Origin: Deltaproteobacteria bacterium
GTDB taxonomy: Bacteria; Desulfobacterota; Binatia; UTPRO1
Direction: 5' to 3'
Length of the DNA stretch: 40,835 nucleotides
Assembly (NCBI GenBank): GCA_020848745.1
Contig: JADLHM010000073.1
Coordinates: 1 to 40,835, forward strand
Translations under genes and position numbers: made by a program
Shown: piece after piece, positions 25,602-32,451 of the stretch
Position numbering within the stretch: the stretch's first letter is position 1
Layout of the letters: the number at the start of each line of letters is the position of its first letter
The notes under the pieces: model-generated
The model's input: only the letters and a program-made list of their open reading frames with translations
Database searches by the model: none
What the model was told of the DNA's origin: nothing

Positions 25602-26324
25602 TCACGAGCCCGGGGTCGCTCCGGCCGTCGGGCGCTGGCGGGGCCGCGCCCGACGGCGATAGCGCAGGATGCGCGCGGGTACGCCGGCGACGATCGCAAG
25701 CGGCGGCACGTCGCGGGTCACGACCGCGGCCGCGCCGACCACGCTCTCCCGCCCGATGGTGACACCGGGAAGGACGACCGCGTTCACGCCGACGTCGGCG
25801 CCGCGCTCGATGCGTACGGGCTCCGCGGCGACGTCGGCGTCGATCGCGGGCGGGTCGGGGGGCAGTCCGGTGTGCGCCGAGCCGAGGATGCGCACCCCCG
25901 GGCCGATCCCGACGTCGTCCTCGATCACCAGGTCGCGGGCGTCGAGGTAGGCCTGCGGTCCGATCCAGACCCGCGTACCGATGCGGCACGTCCCGCCGCT
26001 TCGTCCCTGCAGGTAGGCCTGCGCTCCGATGAAGACCCCGTCGGCCACCTCGAAGGTCTCGGCGTGCAGGAAGCCGGCGCCGGGCTCGATGCGGACGCCG
26101 TCGCCGACGCGCACCGCGAGGGCTCGTAGCACGGCGCGCCGCATGAGCGCGTCGAAGTCGCTCGTGCCGTCGACGAAACGACCCCAGAGCTCGGCGATCG
26201 TCTTCGGCGTCATCGTCGCGCGGAGGTGGGCCGCGAGCCCGCGTTCGAACTCGGCGTCGGGCACGATGGGCCGCCGCGCGTGGGTCGCGGGCAGGCGCGA
26301 GACCGGTACGCGACGCGGACTCAC
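25602..26324 (-). CDS. Left-handed beta-helix acyltransferase (hexapeptide repeat)
   Basis: The product is 240 aa. GTG 26324 overlaps the epimerase stop by 4 nt (GTGA), the expected coupled start. Residues about 80-230 contain hexapeptide-type turns such as IEPGAGFLHAE, FIGAQAYLQG, WIGPQAYLDAR, DVGIGPGVRILGSAHTG and VLPGVTIGRESVVGAAAVVTRDVPPLAIVAGVPARIL. The last is the classic ending of O- or N-acetyltransferases of sugars and the GSAHTG His is the usual catalytic base region. Coupling to an NAD-dependent sugar epimerase suggests modification of a surface or lipid-linked sugar. Confidence 0.88.
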   Translation of the reverse strand: MSPRRVPVSRLPATHARRPIVPDAEFERGLAAHLRATMTPKTIAELWGRFVDGTSDFDALMRRAVLRALAVRVGDGVRIEPGAGFLHAETFEVADGVFIGAQAYLQGRSGGTCRIGTRVWIGPQAYLDARDLVIEDDVGIGPGVRILGSAHTGLPPDPPAIDADVAAEPVRIERGADVGVNAVVLPGVTIGRESVVGAAAVVTRDVPPLAIVAGVPARILRYRRRARPRQRPTAGATPGS

Positions 26325-27334
26325 GAACGTGCCTCCGGGTCGCGCCGGCGCTCGGTGTAGAACGCGACGGCATCGCGGATCGCGGCCTCGATCGGCCGCG
26401 GCTCCCAGCCGAGCTCGGTGCGCGCCTTCGACGCGTCCGTGTCGGGGATGCGACGGGAGCATTCGAGGGACGCCATCGTCATCGTGGTCTCGATGCCGAG
26501 GAGGCGCGCGACGGTCTCGATCGCCCGGACCCCCACCTCCATGATCGGCGTCGGCACGTGCCAGCGCGGCGGGCGTGCACCCCCGGCCCGCGCGGCGAGC
26601 TCGAGGAGCTCGCGGAACGTGAGCCAGCGCTCGGCGACGATGTAGCGCTCGCCGACGCGGCCTTGCGTCTCCGCGAGCAGGAGCGCGCGCGCCGCGTCGT
26701 CCACGTCCACCGACGGGCCGCCGCCATTCCAGGAGAAGAGCATGCGGCCGCGTGCGGCCTTCCGGACGAGATTGCCGTGCGGCGTTGGCGCCCAGTCGCC
26801 GGCGCCGTACGTGTTGCCGACACACAGCGCGAGGCCGGGCAGGCCGCGCTCGCGGCAGGCGGTGAGGAAGAGGCGTTCGGCCTCGACGCGCGACCGTACG
26901 TAGGCGGGCACGTCCTCGCCCGGATCGATCGCGTCCTCCTCGGTCGCGCGGCCGCCGTTCACGGGCCGTCCGATGGTCGCGATCGAGCTTGTGAAGACGA
27001 AACGGCGGACGCCGGCAGCGAGCGCAGCGTCGATCACGTTCCGCAGTCCGTCGACGTTCACGCGAAAGAGGGGCGCCGAGTCGTGCAGCCAGGCGCGCGT
27101 GTCGACCGCGCAGTGGAAGACGCTTCCGCAGCCCTCCATGGCGGCTCGCAGCGACGCCGGGTCGAGGACGTCGCCGCGCGCCCGCTCGACCGCGAGGTCG
27201 TCGATCGCGCGCGTGTCGCTGGTCGCGCGGACGAGGACGCGGACGGCACGTCCGGCGGCGACGAGCTGTCGGGTGACGTGGCTGCCGAGGAAGCCGTTCG
27301 CGCCGAGGACGAGGGCTTTCGGGGTCGCCGGCAC
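26321..27334 (-). CDS. Extended SDR epimerase/dehydratase with altered YxxxK site
   Basis: The product is 337 aa. The NAD(P)-binding motif GANGFLGSHV is at residues 11-20. FTSSIATIG supplies the catalytic Ser/Thr, and Tyr145 lies in AYVRSRVEAERL. The expected catalytic Lys four residues after Tyr is Arg149 (codon CGC), a non-trivial change from Lys. C-terminal substrate-domain features (VDVDDAARALLLA, RYIVAERWLTFREL) match NAD-dependent epimerases/dehydratases, including hopanoid-associated HpnA-like and dihydroflavonol-reductase-like groups. It is coupled to the acyltransferase. The Arg substitution may slow, alter or abolish dehydrogenase chemistry. Confidence 0.87.
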   Translation of the reverse strand: MPATPKALVLGANGFLGSHVTRQLVAAGRAVRVLVRATSDTRAIDDLAVERARGDVLDPASLRAAMEGCGSVFHCAVDTRAWLHDSAPLFRVNVDGLRNVIDAALAAGVRRFVFTSSIATIGRPVNGGRATEEDAIDPGEDVPAYVRSRVEAERLFLTACRERGLPGLALCVGNTYGAGDWAPTPHGNLVRKAARGRMLFSWNGGGPSVDVDDAARALLLAETQGRVGERYIVAERWLTFRELLELAARAGGARPPRWHVPTPIMEVGVRAIETVARLLGIETTMTMASLECSRRIPDTDASKARTELGWEPRPIEAAIRDAVAFYTERRRDPEARS

Positions 27335-27381
27335 GAGCGGCGGTGTACCGCCAACGGGGCCCGGGCGCCAAGCGCCCGCCT

Positions 27382-27424
27382 CCGGCGCGGGCAGGAGCGC
27401 GTGATCGGCTCCTGCCCGCGCCGG
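27382..27424 (-). terminator. 17-bp stem hairpin after the Cys-repeat protein gene
   Basis: The arms 27382-27398 (CCGGCGCGGGCAGGAGC) and 27408-27424 are perfect complements with a 9-nt loop. The hairpin begins 16 bp past the stop of the 27440-28522 gene. A second 7-bp stem follows at 27362-27378. There is no clear T-run. This is probably a terminator of the Cys-repeat gene, separating it from the epimerase pair. Confidence 0.7.
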
Positions 27425-27439
27425 GCGGTCATCGAGCGT

Positions 27440-28522
27440 TTACTGGCAATTGCAGCTGCCGCCCGGGACGGGACCGACGGCGACGCAGGCCAGGCCAGCG
27501 GGACAGGCGCCGAGGCATTGCGGATTGCCTGCGAGCGCGCCGCAGGGCGGCGGCGTTCCCGTCTCGCAGAAGCAGGAGGTCGGCCCGTTCGGCACGCATG
27601 CCTCTCCCGAGTTCGGGCACGCGCCATCGCAGGTCGGGGCGTTCGTGCCGCCACAGGGCGGATTGGTCGGCGGCCGGCAGTCGCATCCGCCGGCCGTGTT
27701 CACGACGCACACCTCGGTCGGATCCGGACAATCGCCGCTGCATTGCGGGACCGCCGTCGGATCGAGGCTGCACGGATGACTACAGATGCAGCCGTCGTCG
27801 GGCGCCACCCGACATTGGTCGCGCGGGTCGGGGCAGGGACCGGCGCAGACGTGCGCGCCCGCGGACTGGCAGGCGGGATCCGGCTCGCGACAATCGCAGT
27901 CGGCGGTGCCGTCGGCGTTGATCACGAACACGCATTGCTGCGGATTCCCGTTCGCCGAGAGCGGGCACGGTCCGGCGCACTGACCACCGCCGGCCACGGT
28001 GTTGAAATCGCACCCGGGTGTGCGGGTCGCGGTGGGCGTCTCGGTCGGCGCGAGCGGCGTCGCCGTCGCCGTCGGCACCGGCGTCGGATGCAGGATCTCC
28101 TTGGTGGCCGGTGCGCACAGGAACTTCGGTGGTTTCACCGTGACGTCGCGGGATCCGAACTGATCGTCGACGAGCAGCGTGGGCAGCGTCTGCTTCGGAC
28201 ACGCGAGCTTGTAGCAGAGGTAATCGTAGGCTTTCGGTCCCGGGGCTGCGCCCGGGGGCGGCGGCTGCACGTTCTGCTTGACGACGTCGATGCAGAACAG
28301 CTTGGCGGGCACGATCAGCTTGCACCCCGTTTCGAGATTGAAGGGCGGGCGCTGTTCCGGAAGCAGATCGACCTTGTAGACGGCTTTCTGCGCATAGTCC
28401 TTGATGGCGTAGCATTTCAGGTGATCGAAGAGGGGAACCAACTGTGCGGTCGCGACCGAGGTCGTGGCGAGCGTGAGGAGGGCCGCTCCGCATGCGATCC
28501 AACGTCCATGTCGAATGCTCAT
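27440..28522 (-). CDS. Exported protein with DHxKCY domain, TP linker and five Cys repeats
   Basis: The product is 360 aa. ATG 28522 is preceded by AAGGAG. The signal peptide ends near residue 27 (ATA-QL). Residues about 32-140 form a domain with the markers FDHLKCYAIKD, YLCYKLAC and DDQFGSRDVTVKPPKFLCAP, a pattern recurring in exported proteins of uncultured bacteria (possibly the DUF7450 family, from memory). A Thr/Pro linker (about 146-169) precedes five Cys-rich repeats of roughly 30-38 residues with the pattern CxGxCP...C...CxC, reaching the C-terminus (CNCQ). The cysteines suggest a disulfide-knotted extracellular stalk. The function is unknown. Confidence 0.82.
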   Translation of the reverse strand: MSIRHGRWIACGAALLTLATTSVATAQLVPLFDHLKCYAIKDYAQKAVYKVDLLPEQRPPFNLETGCKLIVPAKLFCIDVVKQNVQPPPPGAAPGPKAYDYLCYKLACPKQTLPTLLVDDQFGSRDVTVKPPKFLCAPATKEILHPTPVPTATATPLAPTETPTATRTPGCDFNTVAGGGQCAGPCPLSANGNPQQCVFVINADGTADCDCREPDPACQSAGAHVCAGPCPDPRDQCRVAPDDGCICSHPCSLDPTAVPQCSGDCPDPTEVCVVNTAGGCDCRPPTNPPCGGTNAPTCDGACPNSGEACVPNGPTSCFCETGTPPPCGALAGNPQCLGACPAGLACVAVGPVPGGSCNCQ

Positions 28523-28734
28523 GGTGTGCTCCTTCGTCGAGCTGCCGTGGACGAACAATGGGCGAACGCGGACGAACGCTCGGGAGCGCGCGGCGGGGCG
28601 CGCGGCCGCGAAGGCGCCGGGTGGCCGCGTGGAGCGGACACGGGCGTGTCACGAGCGCACAGGACAGCCATCACCTCTCCTGTCCCGAACCGTTGAAACC
28701 GTCTCTCGCGGAAGGAACCGGAACGTGGCTAACC

Positions 28735-28790
28735 GGGAGCTCCCAGGAACGCCAAGGCGTTTCCTAGGACCGGCACGGGCCGCCTGTCAA
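28735..28790 (-). promoter_or_regulatory. Possible promoter and stem structures upstream of the Cys-repeat gene
   Basis: On the minus strand TTGACA (28790-28785) is followed after 18 bp by TAGGAA (28766-28761), a weak -10. This would leave a leader of about 230 nt before ATG 28522. The leader start holds a 9-bp stem with one bulge (28745-28765) and a perfect 10-bp palindrome GGGAGCTCCC (28735-28744). The same stem lies about 50 nt after the stop of the 28816-29181 gene and could instead be its terminator. Confidence 0.35.
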
Positions 28791-28815
28791 CGAAATTCTC
28801 GTCGGGAAGCTTTCG

Positions 28816-29181
28816 TCAGGACGTGGCGCGACGGAAGGTCGGCTCCGCCCGTGGAGCGGCCGCGCTGGCGGCCCGGCGGCGGTCGCGCACCGCGAAGATG
28901 CGGCGGCGGAGGGAGCCGGGCTCGAATCCGAGCACGTTGCAGACGCTCTCGTAGGCGTAGAGGTGCGTGTCCTCAGACGACGCGAACCAGGCGTGCGCCT
29001 CCTCGTAGAGCGCGCGCTGCTTGCGGTCGGACGACGCGCAGTAGTTGAGGAAGCAGCGCGAGGCCTCCTCCAGCACCGCGATCATGAGGGCCCGCTCGGG
29101 CTCGGGCAGGCCCGACCGGGGCGCGTGGAACTCCGACGCCAGTACGGCGTCGGGCTCGAACATGTGGTTCTCGGAGTCCAT
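28816..29181 (-). CDS. Small conserved protein of unknown function
   Basis: The product is 121 aa, soluble, with no signal peptide. The visible pattern is ERALMIAVLEEASRCFLNY, then a charged stretch, HAWFASSEDTHLYAYESVCN and VLGFEPGSLRRRI. It resembles a small family common in Deltaproteobacteria-like genomes in which an ALxxAVLEDA helix and a CxxLGLDPxxLR helix flank a W-containing segment. No function is known to me; the LG.(D/E)P..LRR ending looks like a helix-turn-helix fragment, so nucleic-acid binding is possible. No good Shine-Dalgarno site precedes ATG 29181. The C-terminus is Ala/Arg-rich. Confidence 0.7.
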   Translation of the reverse strand: MDSENHMFEPDAVLASEFHAPRSGLPEPERALMIAVLEEASRCFLNYCASSDRKQRALYEEAHAWFASSEDTHLYAYESVCNVLGFEPGSLRRRIFAVRDRRRAASAAAPRAEPTFRRATS

Positions 29182-29194
29182 TACGGTAGCGGGC

Positions 29195-29221
29195 GGCGCC
29201 GCCCGCGGGGCGGGCGGCGCC
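29195..29221 (-). terminator. 12-bp GC hairpin between Rieske and small conserved gene
   Basis: The arms 29195-29206 (GGCGCCGCCCGC) and 29210-29221 pair perfectly around GGG. It lies about 205 bp past the Rieske gene stop and 14 bp before the small gene's ATG on the same strand. It may be a late terminator, or a leader hairpin next to the start of the small gene. There is no T-run. Confidence 0.5.
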
Positions 29222-29426
29222 TCGTCTCCTCCAGTCGTTGCGTCGATCGTCGGGTGCGGCGGTGCGAACCGGATCTGCCGAAGGGCGATCCGCAGGGTAA
29301 GAACGAATCGGTCGAGGTCAACCCGCGACGACCGGCCGCATCGCGTCGGCGTACGCCGACACGGAGCTCGTCAGCGAGGCGGTGACGTACGTGCCTGCGT
29401 CGGGCCCGGAAGCCGTCCGCGACGCC

Positions 29427-30593
29427 TCACGCCGTCGCCTCGGGAACGACGCCGCGCGCGGCGAGCGCGTCACGGAGCGTGCGGTGGAAGTGCTGGATCG
29501 CGCCTTCGGCGCGGCCGAACTCGAGCCACGCGTTGGCGCCGCTCGCGAGGCCTTCCTGCACGGCGATCGTGGCGGCGTTGTCCTCGGCCGCGCCGGCGGC
29601 GATGAGCGCGGCGCCCTCGGCGGAGGTGGCGCGCAGGCGCGGCGCCGCCGGGACGCCTCCCGCGGTGCCGTTGCGTTGGTCCGCCGCCGTGACCCAGGTG
29701 AGGAAGCGCGTGCGGTCGATCGCGACCGGCTCGATCGCGACCACGAAGACGAAGTGCGGGAACGTGGCGACCATGACGTTCGGGAAGAGGTGGTAGACGT
29801 AGGTGAGCTTGCCGTCGACGCGCCACTCGGCGGCCGGCCGGGCGCGTAGCCGCTCGATCGCGCGATAGGGAAACGTGATCCGCGTGTACGGTCCGACGTG
29901 CTCGACGACGTTCAGGTTGTCGTACTGCACCGGGTAGAACGTGTCCCGGTGGGTCGAGCGGATGTGGTAGCCCTCGAGGAACGACTCGACGAAGACCTTC
30001 CAGTTGACGGGCAGCTCCTGGTCGGTCGCCTGGACGAGGCGGTTCCCGGCGGGGACGAGGGCCGGCCACCCGTCGAGCTCGGGGTCGGCCGCGACGGCGG
30101 GCTCCTGGCACATGAACACGAGTCCGTGCGTCTCGACGGTCGGCAGCGCGACGAGGCCGCGCTGCGCCTGATCGAGCCCCGGAAAGGCGTCCGCATGCGG
30201 CACGTGGCGGAGCGCGCCGTCGAGCCCGTAGGTCCATCCGTGGTAGCGGCAGACGAACGCCTTGGCGCAGCCGTCGCCGGTGGCGACGCGCGCGCCGCGG
30301 TGGCGGCACGCGTTCCGGAAGACGCGGGCGCACCCGTCGGTGCCGCGCACCGCGACGAGCGGCGTTCCGGCCGCCGTGCGTGCGAGATACGATCCCGTTT
30401 CGGGCAGGGCCGCGGACGGGCAGAAAGCCGCGATGCGGCCGCGCAACAGCTCGAGCTCGGCCGCGTAGCGCGCGGCCGACCGATAGTGGGCCACGGGCTC
30501 GCGCCACACACCCTCCGCGAGATCGGTCCCGCCCCGGTCCATGTGGTCGAAGAGCCGCCGCGCCACGTCCGCGTCGCTGAGCCATGCCGTCAT
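29427..30593 (-). CDS. Rieske non-haem iron oxygenase, large subunit type
   Basis: The product is 388 aa; ATG 30593 has GGAGGAG upstream. The Rieske 2Fe-2S ligands are visible: CRH (Cys96, His98) and CRYH (Cys115, His118). The mononuclear iron site is EGYHIRSTH (His210, His215), with Asp in AEDNAATIAVQEGL as the likely third ligand. This is the architecture of ring-hydroxylating or choline/carnitine/sterol-type oxygenases, which use electrons from a separate reductase. No ferredoxin or flavin reductase gene is adjacent. A medium-chain reductase is divergently transcribed 100 bp away. The substrate is unknown. Confidence 0.93.
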   Translation of the reverse strand: MTAWLSDADVARRLFDHMDRGGTDLAEGVWREPVAHYRSAARYAAELELLRGRIAAFCPSAALPETGSYLARTAAGTPLVAVRGTDGCARVFRNACRHRGARVATGDGCAKAFVCRYHGWTYGLDGALRHVPHADAFPGLDQAQRGLVALPTVETHGLVFMCQEPAVAADPELDGWPALVPAGNRLVQATDQELPVNWKVFVESFLEGYHIRSTHRDTFYPVQYDNLNVVEHVGPYTRITFPYRAIERLRARPAAEWRVDGKLTYVYHLFPNVMVATFPHFVFVVAIEPVAIDRTRFLTWVTAADQRNGTAGGVPAAPRLRATSAEGAALIAAGAAEDNAATIAVQEGLASGANAWLEFGRAEGAIQHFHRTLRDALAARGVVPEATA

Positions 30594-30693
30594 GTCGCAC
30601 TCCTCCGGACGGAGTGAATCATGATTCGCGCGCCAAGGAACAGCCTGGTGTCGGCACGGCGCCCGTGCGAAGGTCCCGCGCCGGAGGACAGCA

Positions 30694-31722
30694 ATGAGCA
30701 CGACCGTGAGCCGCGAGATCCACCTGAAGAAGCGTCCCGTCGGGATGCCGACGGCCGCCGACTTCGAGCTCGTCGACGTCCCGATTCCGACGCCGGCCGC
30801 CGGACAGTTCCTGGTGCGGAACGTCTTCATGTCGGTCGATCCCTACATGCGCGGCCGCATGATGGACCGCCCGAGCTACATCCCGCCGTTCGAGGTCGGG
30901 CAGGTGATGGACGGCGGCTCGGTCGGGCAGGTGATGAAGTCCGAGCACCCGGGCTTCGCCGCCGGCGACTACGTCTGCGGCGTCGCCACCGGCGGCTGGC
31001 GCGAGTGGTGGCTCTCCGACGGGACGATGATGCAGCAGGTCGATCCCGCCCTCGCGCCGCTGCAGGCGTACCTCGGCGTGCTCGGCATGCCGGGGATCAC
31101 CGCGTACGCGGGGCTCCTGCGCATCGGGCAGCCGAAGGAGGGCGAGACGGTCTTCGTGTCGGCGGCCGCAGGCGCGGTCGGGTCGGTGGTGTGTCAGGTC
31201 GCCAAAGCGAAGGGCTGCCGCGTGGTCGGCTCCGTCGGGTCGGACGCGAAGGCCGACTGGCTCCGCCGCGAGGCCGGCGTCGACGCGATCGTGAACTACA
31301 AGACCTGCGGCAGTCTGCTGGCGGCGGTGAAGGCCGCGGCGCCGCGGGGCATCGACGTGTACTTCGAGAACGTCGGCGGCGAGCATCTCGAGGTCGCGCT
31401 CGAGCTCATGAACCGCTTCGGGCGCATCGTCGCGTGCGGGATGATCAGCCAGTACAACGCGACCGAGCCGCCGCCCGGCCCGCGCAATCTCGGCCTCGTC
31501 ATCGGCAGGAGCCTCACCCTGCAGGGCTTCATCGTGTCGGACTACCTCGACATGGTCCCGAGTTTCTTCGCCGACATGGGGCAGTGGGTGCGGGAAGGCA
31601 AGATGAAGTGGGAGGAGACGATCGTCGACGGCATCGCCAGGGCGCCCGAGGCGTTCCTCGGCCTCTTCAGCGGCGTCAACGCCGGCAAGATGCTCGTGCG
31701 ATTGGGTCCCGACCGCGCGTGA
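30694..31722 (+). CDS. NADP-dependent medium-chain reductase (CurA/leukotriene B4 dehydrogenase-like)
   Basis: The product is 342 aa; ATG 30694 has GGAGG upstream. It is a zinc-free MDR: the N-terminus runs REIHLKKRPVGMPTAADFEL, then MSVDPYMRGRM. VFVSAAAGAVGSVVCQVAKA is the NADPH-binding motif, and YFENVGG and GFIVSDY follow as in the CurA/YncB and prostaglandin reductase group. Members reduce the double bond of alpha,beta-unsaturated ketones or aldehydes. The divergent arrangement with the Rieske oxygenase suggests shared control and perhaps a shared catabolic route, which is inference only. Confidence 0.93.
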   Translation: MSTTVSREIHLKKRPVGMPTAADFELVDVPIPTPAAGQFLVRNVFMSVDPYMRGRMMDRPSYIPPFEVGQVMDGGSVGQVMKSEHPGFAAGDYVCGVATGGWREWWLSDGTMMQQVDPALAPLQAYLGVLGMPGITAYAGLLRIGQPKEGETVFVSAAAGAVGSVVCQVAKAKGCRVVGSVGSDAKADWLRREAGVDAIVNYKTCGSLLAAVKAAAPRGIDVYFENVGGEHLEVALELMNRFGRIVACGMISQYNATEPPPGPRNLGLVIGRSLTLQGFIVSDYLDMVPSFFADMGQWVREGKMKWEETIVDGIARAPEAFLGLFSGVNAGKMLVRLGPDRA

Positions 31723-31941
31723 GCGGCCGGCGGCGTCGTGGCTCGTCCTGGAACGGGACGGCGCGGATGCGCTACCACGGCCACGCGCGCTGACGTCGTT
31801 CCCGCGGCGGCGTTCCGGACGGCGCGAAACGCCCTCGGGTGTCGCTCGCAGCGCTGGGAATCGCGCCCGGCTTCGCGCTGCTCCCGCGCGGGTGGTGCGT
31901 GGCATGGTCTCTGCATTTCCGAAGATCGGGAGGCGCACGTT

Positions 31942-32451
31942 ATGACGCGACCCGAAGGCGAGCGCATCACGCTCGACGAGATCCTGATCGAAACGTTCAC
32001 GACGGAAATCGGCGCGCCCGGAGCGGCGCGCGCTCCGGCGATCCGCCGTGTCCTCGTGCCGACGGACTTCTCGCCGTCGTCGCTGCACGCGCTTCCCTAC
32101 GCGGAGGAGATGGCGCGCCGTTTCGACGCGGAGCTCCTCGTCCTCTACGTCGACTTCGCCCCGTCGATCTACGATCCGACGCAGGACGACGTCGTCACCT
32201 CGAAGGTCGCGATCGGGCGCGCCGCCGACGTGCTGCGCGCACGCGGCGTTCGGGCGCGCGCGGTGTACCGGCGCGGCGCCGCCGCCGACGAGATCGTGCG
32301 CGGGGCGGCCGACGAGAAGGCGGACCTGATCGTCATGGCGACGCACGGCCGCACCGGCCTCGCGCACGCGCTCATGGGCAGCGTCGCGGAGAGCGTGGTG
32401 CGTCGCGCCGCGTGCCCGGTCCTGAGCGTGCGCGGTCTCGCGTCGAAGTGA
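31942..32451 (+). CDS. Universal stress protein (UspA family)
   Basis: The product is 169 aa. ATG 31942 has GGGAGG 8 nt upstream. A ~35-residue N-terminal extension precedes the Usp fold, which begins IRRVLVPTDFSPSSLHAL. The nucleotide-binding motif G-2X-G-9X-G-S is present in MATHGRTGLAHALMGSVAE, so this is an ATP-binding type. It ends ACPVLSVRGL. Its last 80 bp overlap the 3' end of the convergent RNase R gene. Confidence 0.92.
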   Translation: MTRPEGERITLDEILIETFTTEIGAPGAARAPAIRRVLVPTDFSPSSLHALPYAEEMARRFDAELLVLYVDFAPSIYDPTQDDVVTSKVAIGRAADVLRARGVRARAVYRRGAAADEIVRGAADEKADLIVMATHGRTGLAHALMGSVAESVVRRAACPVLSVRGLASK

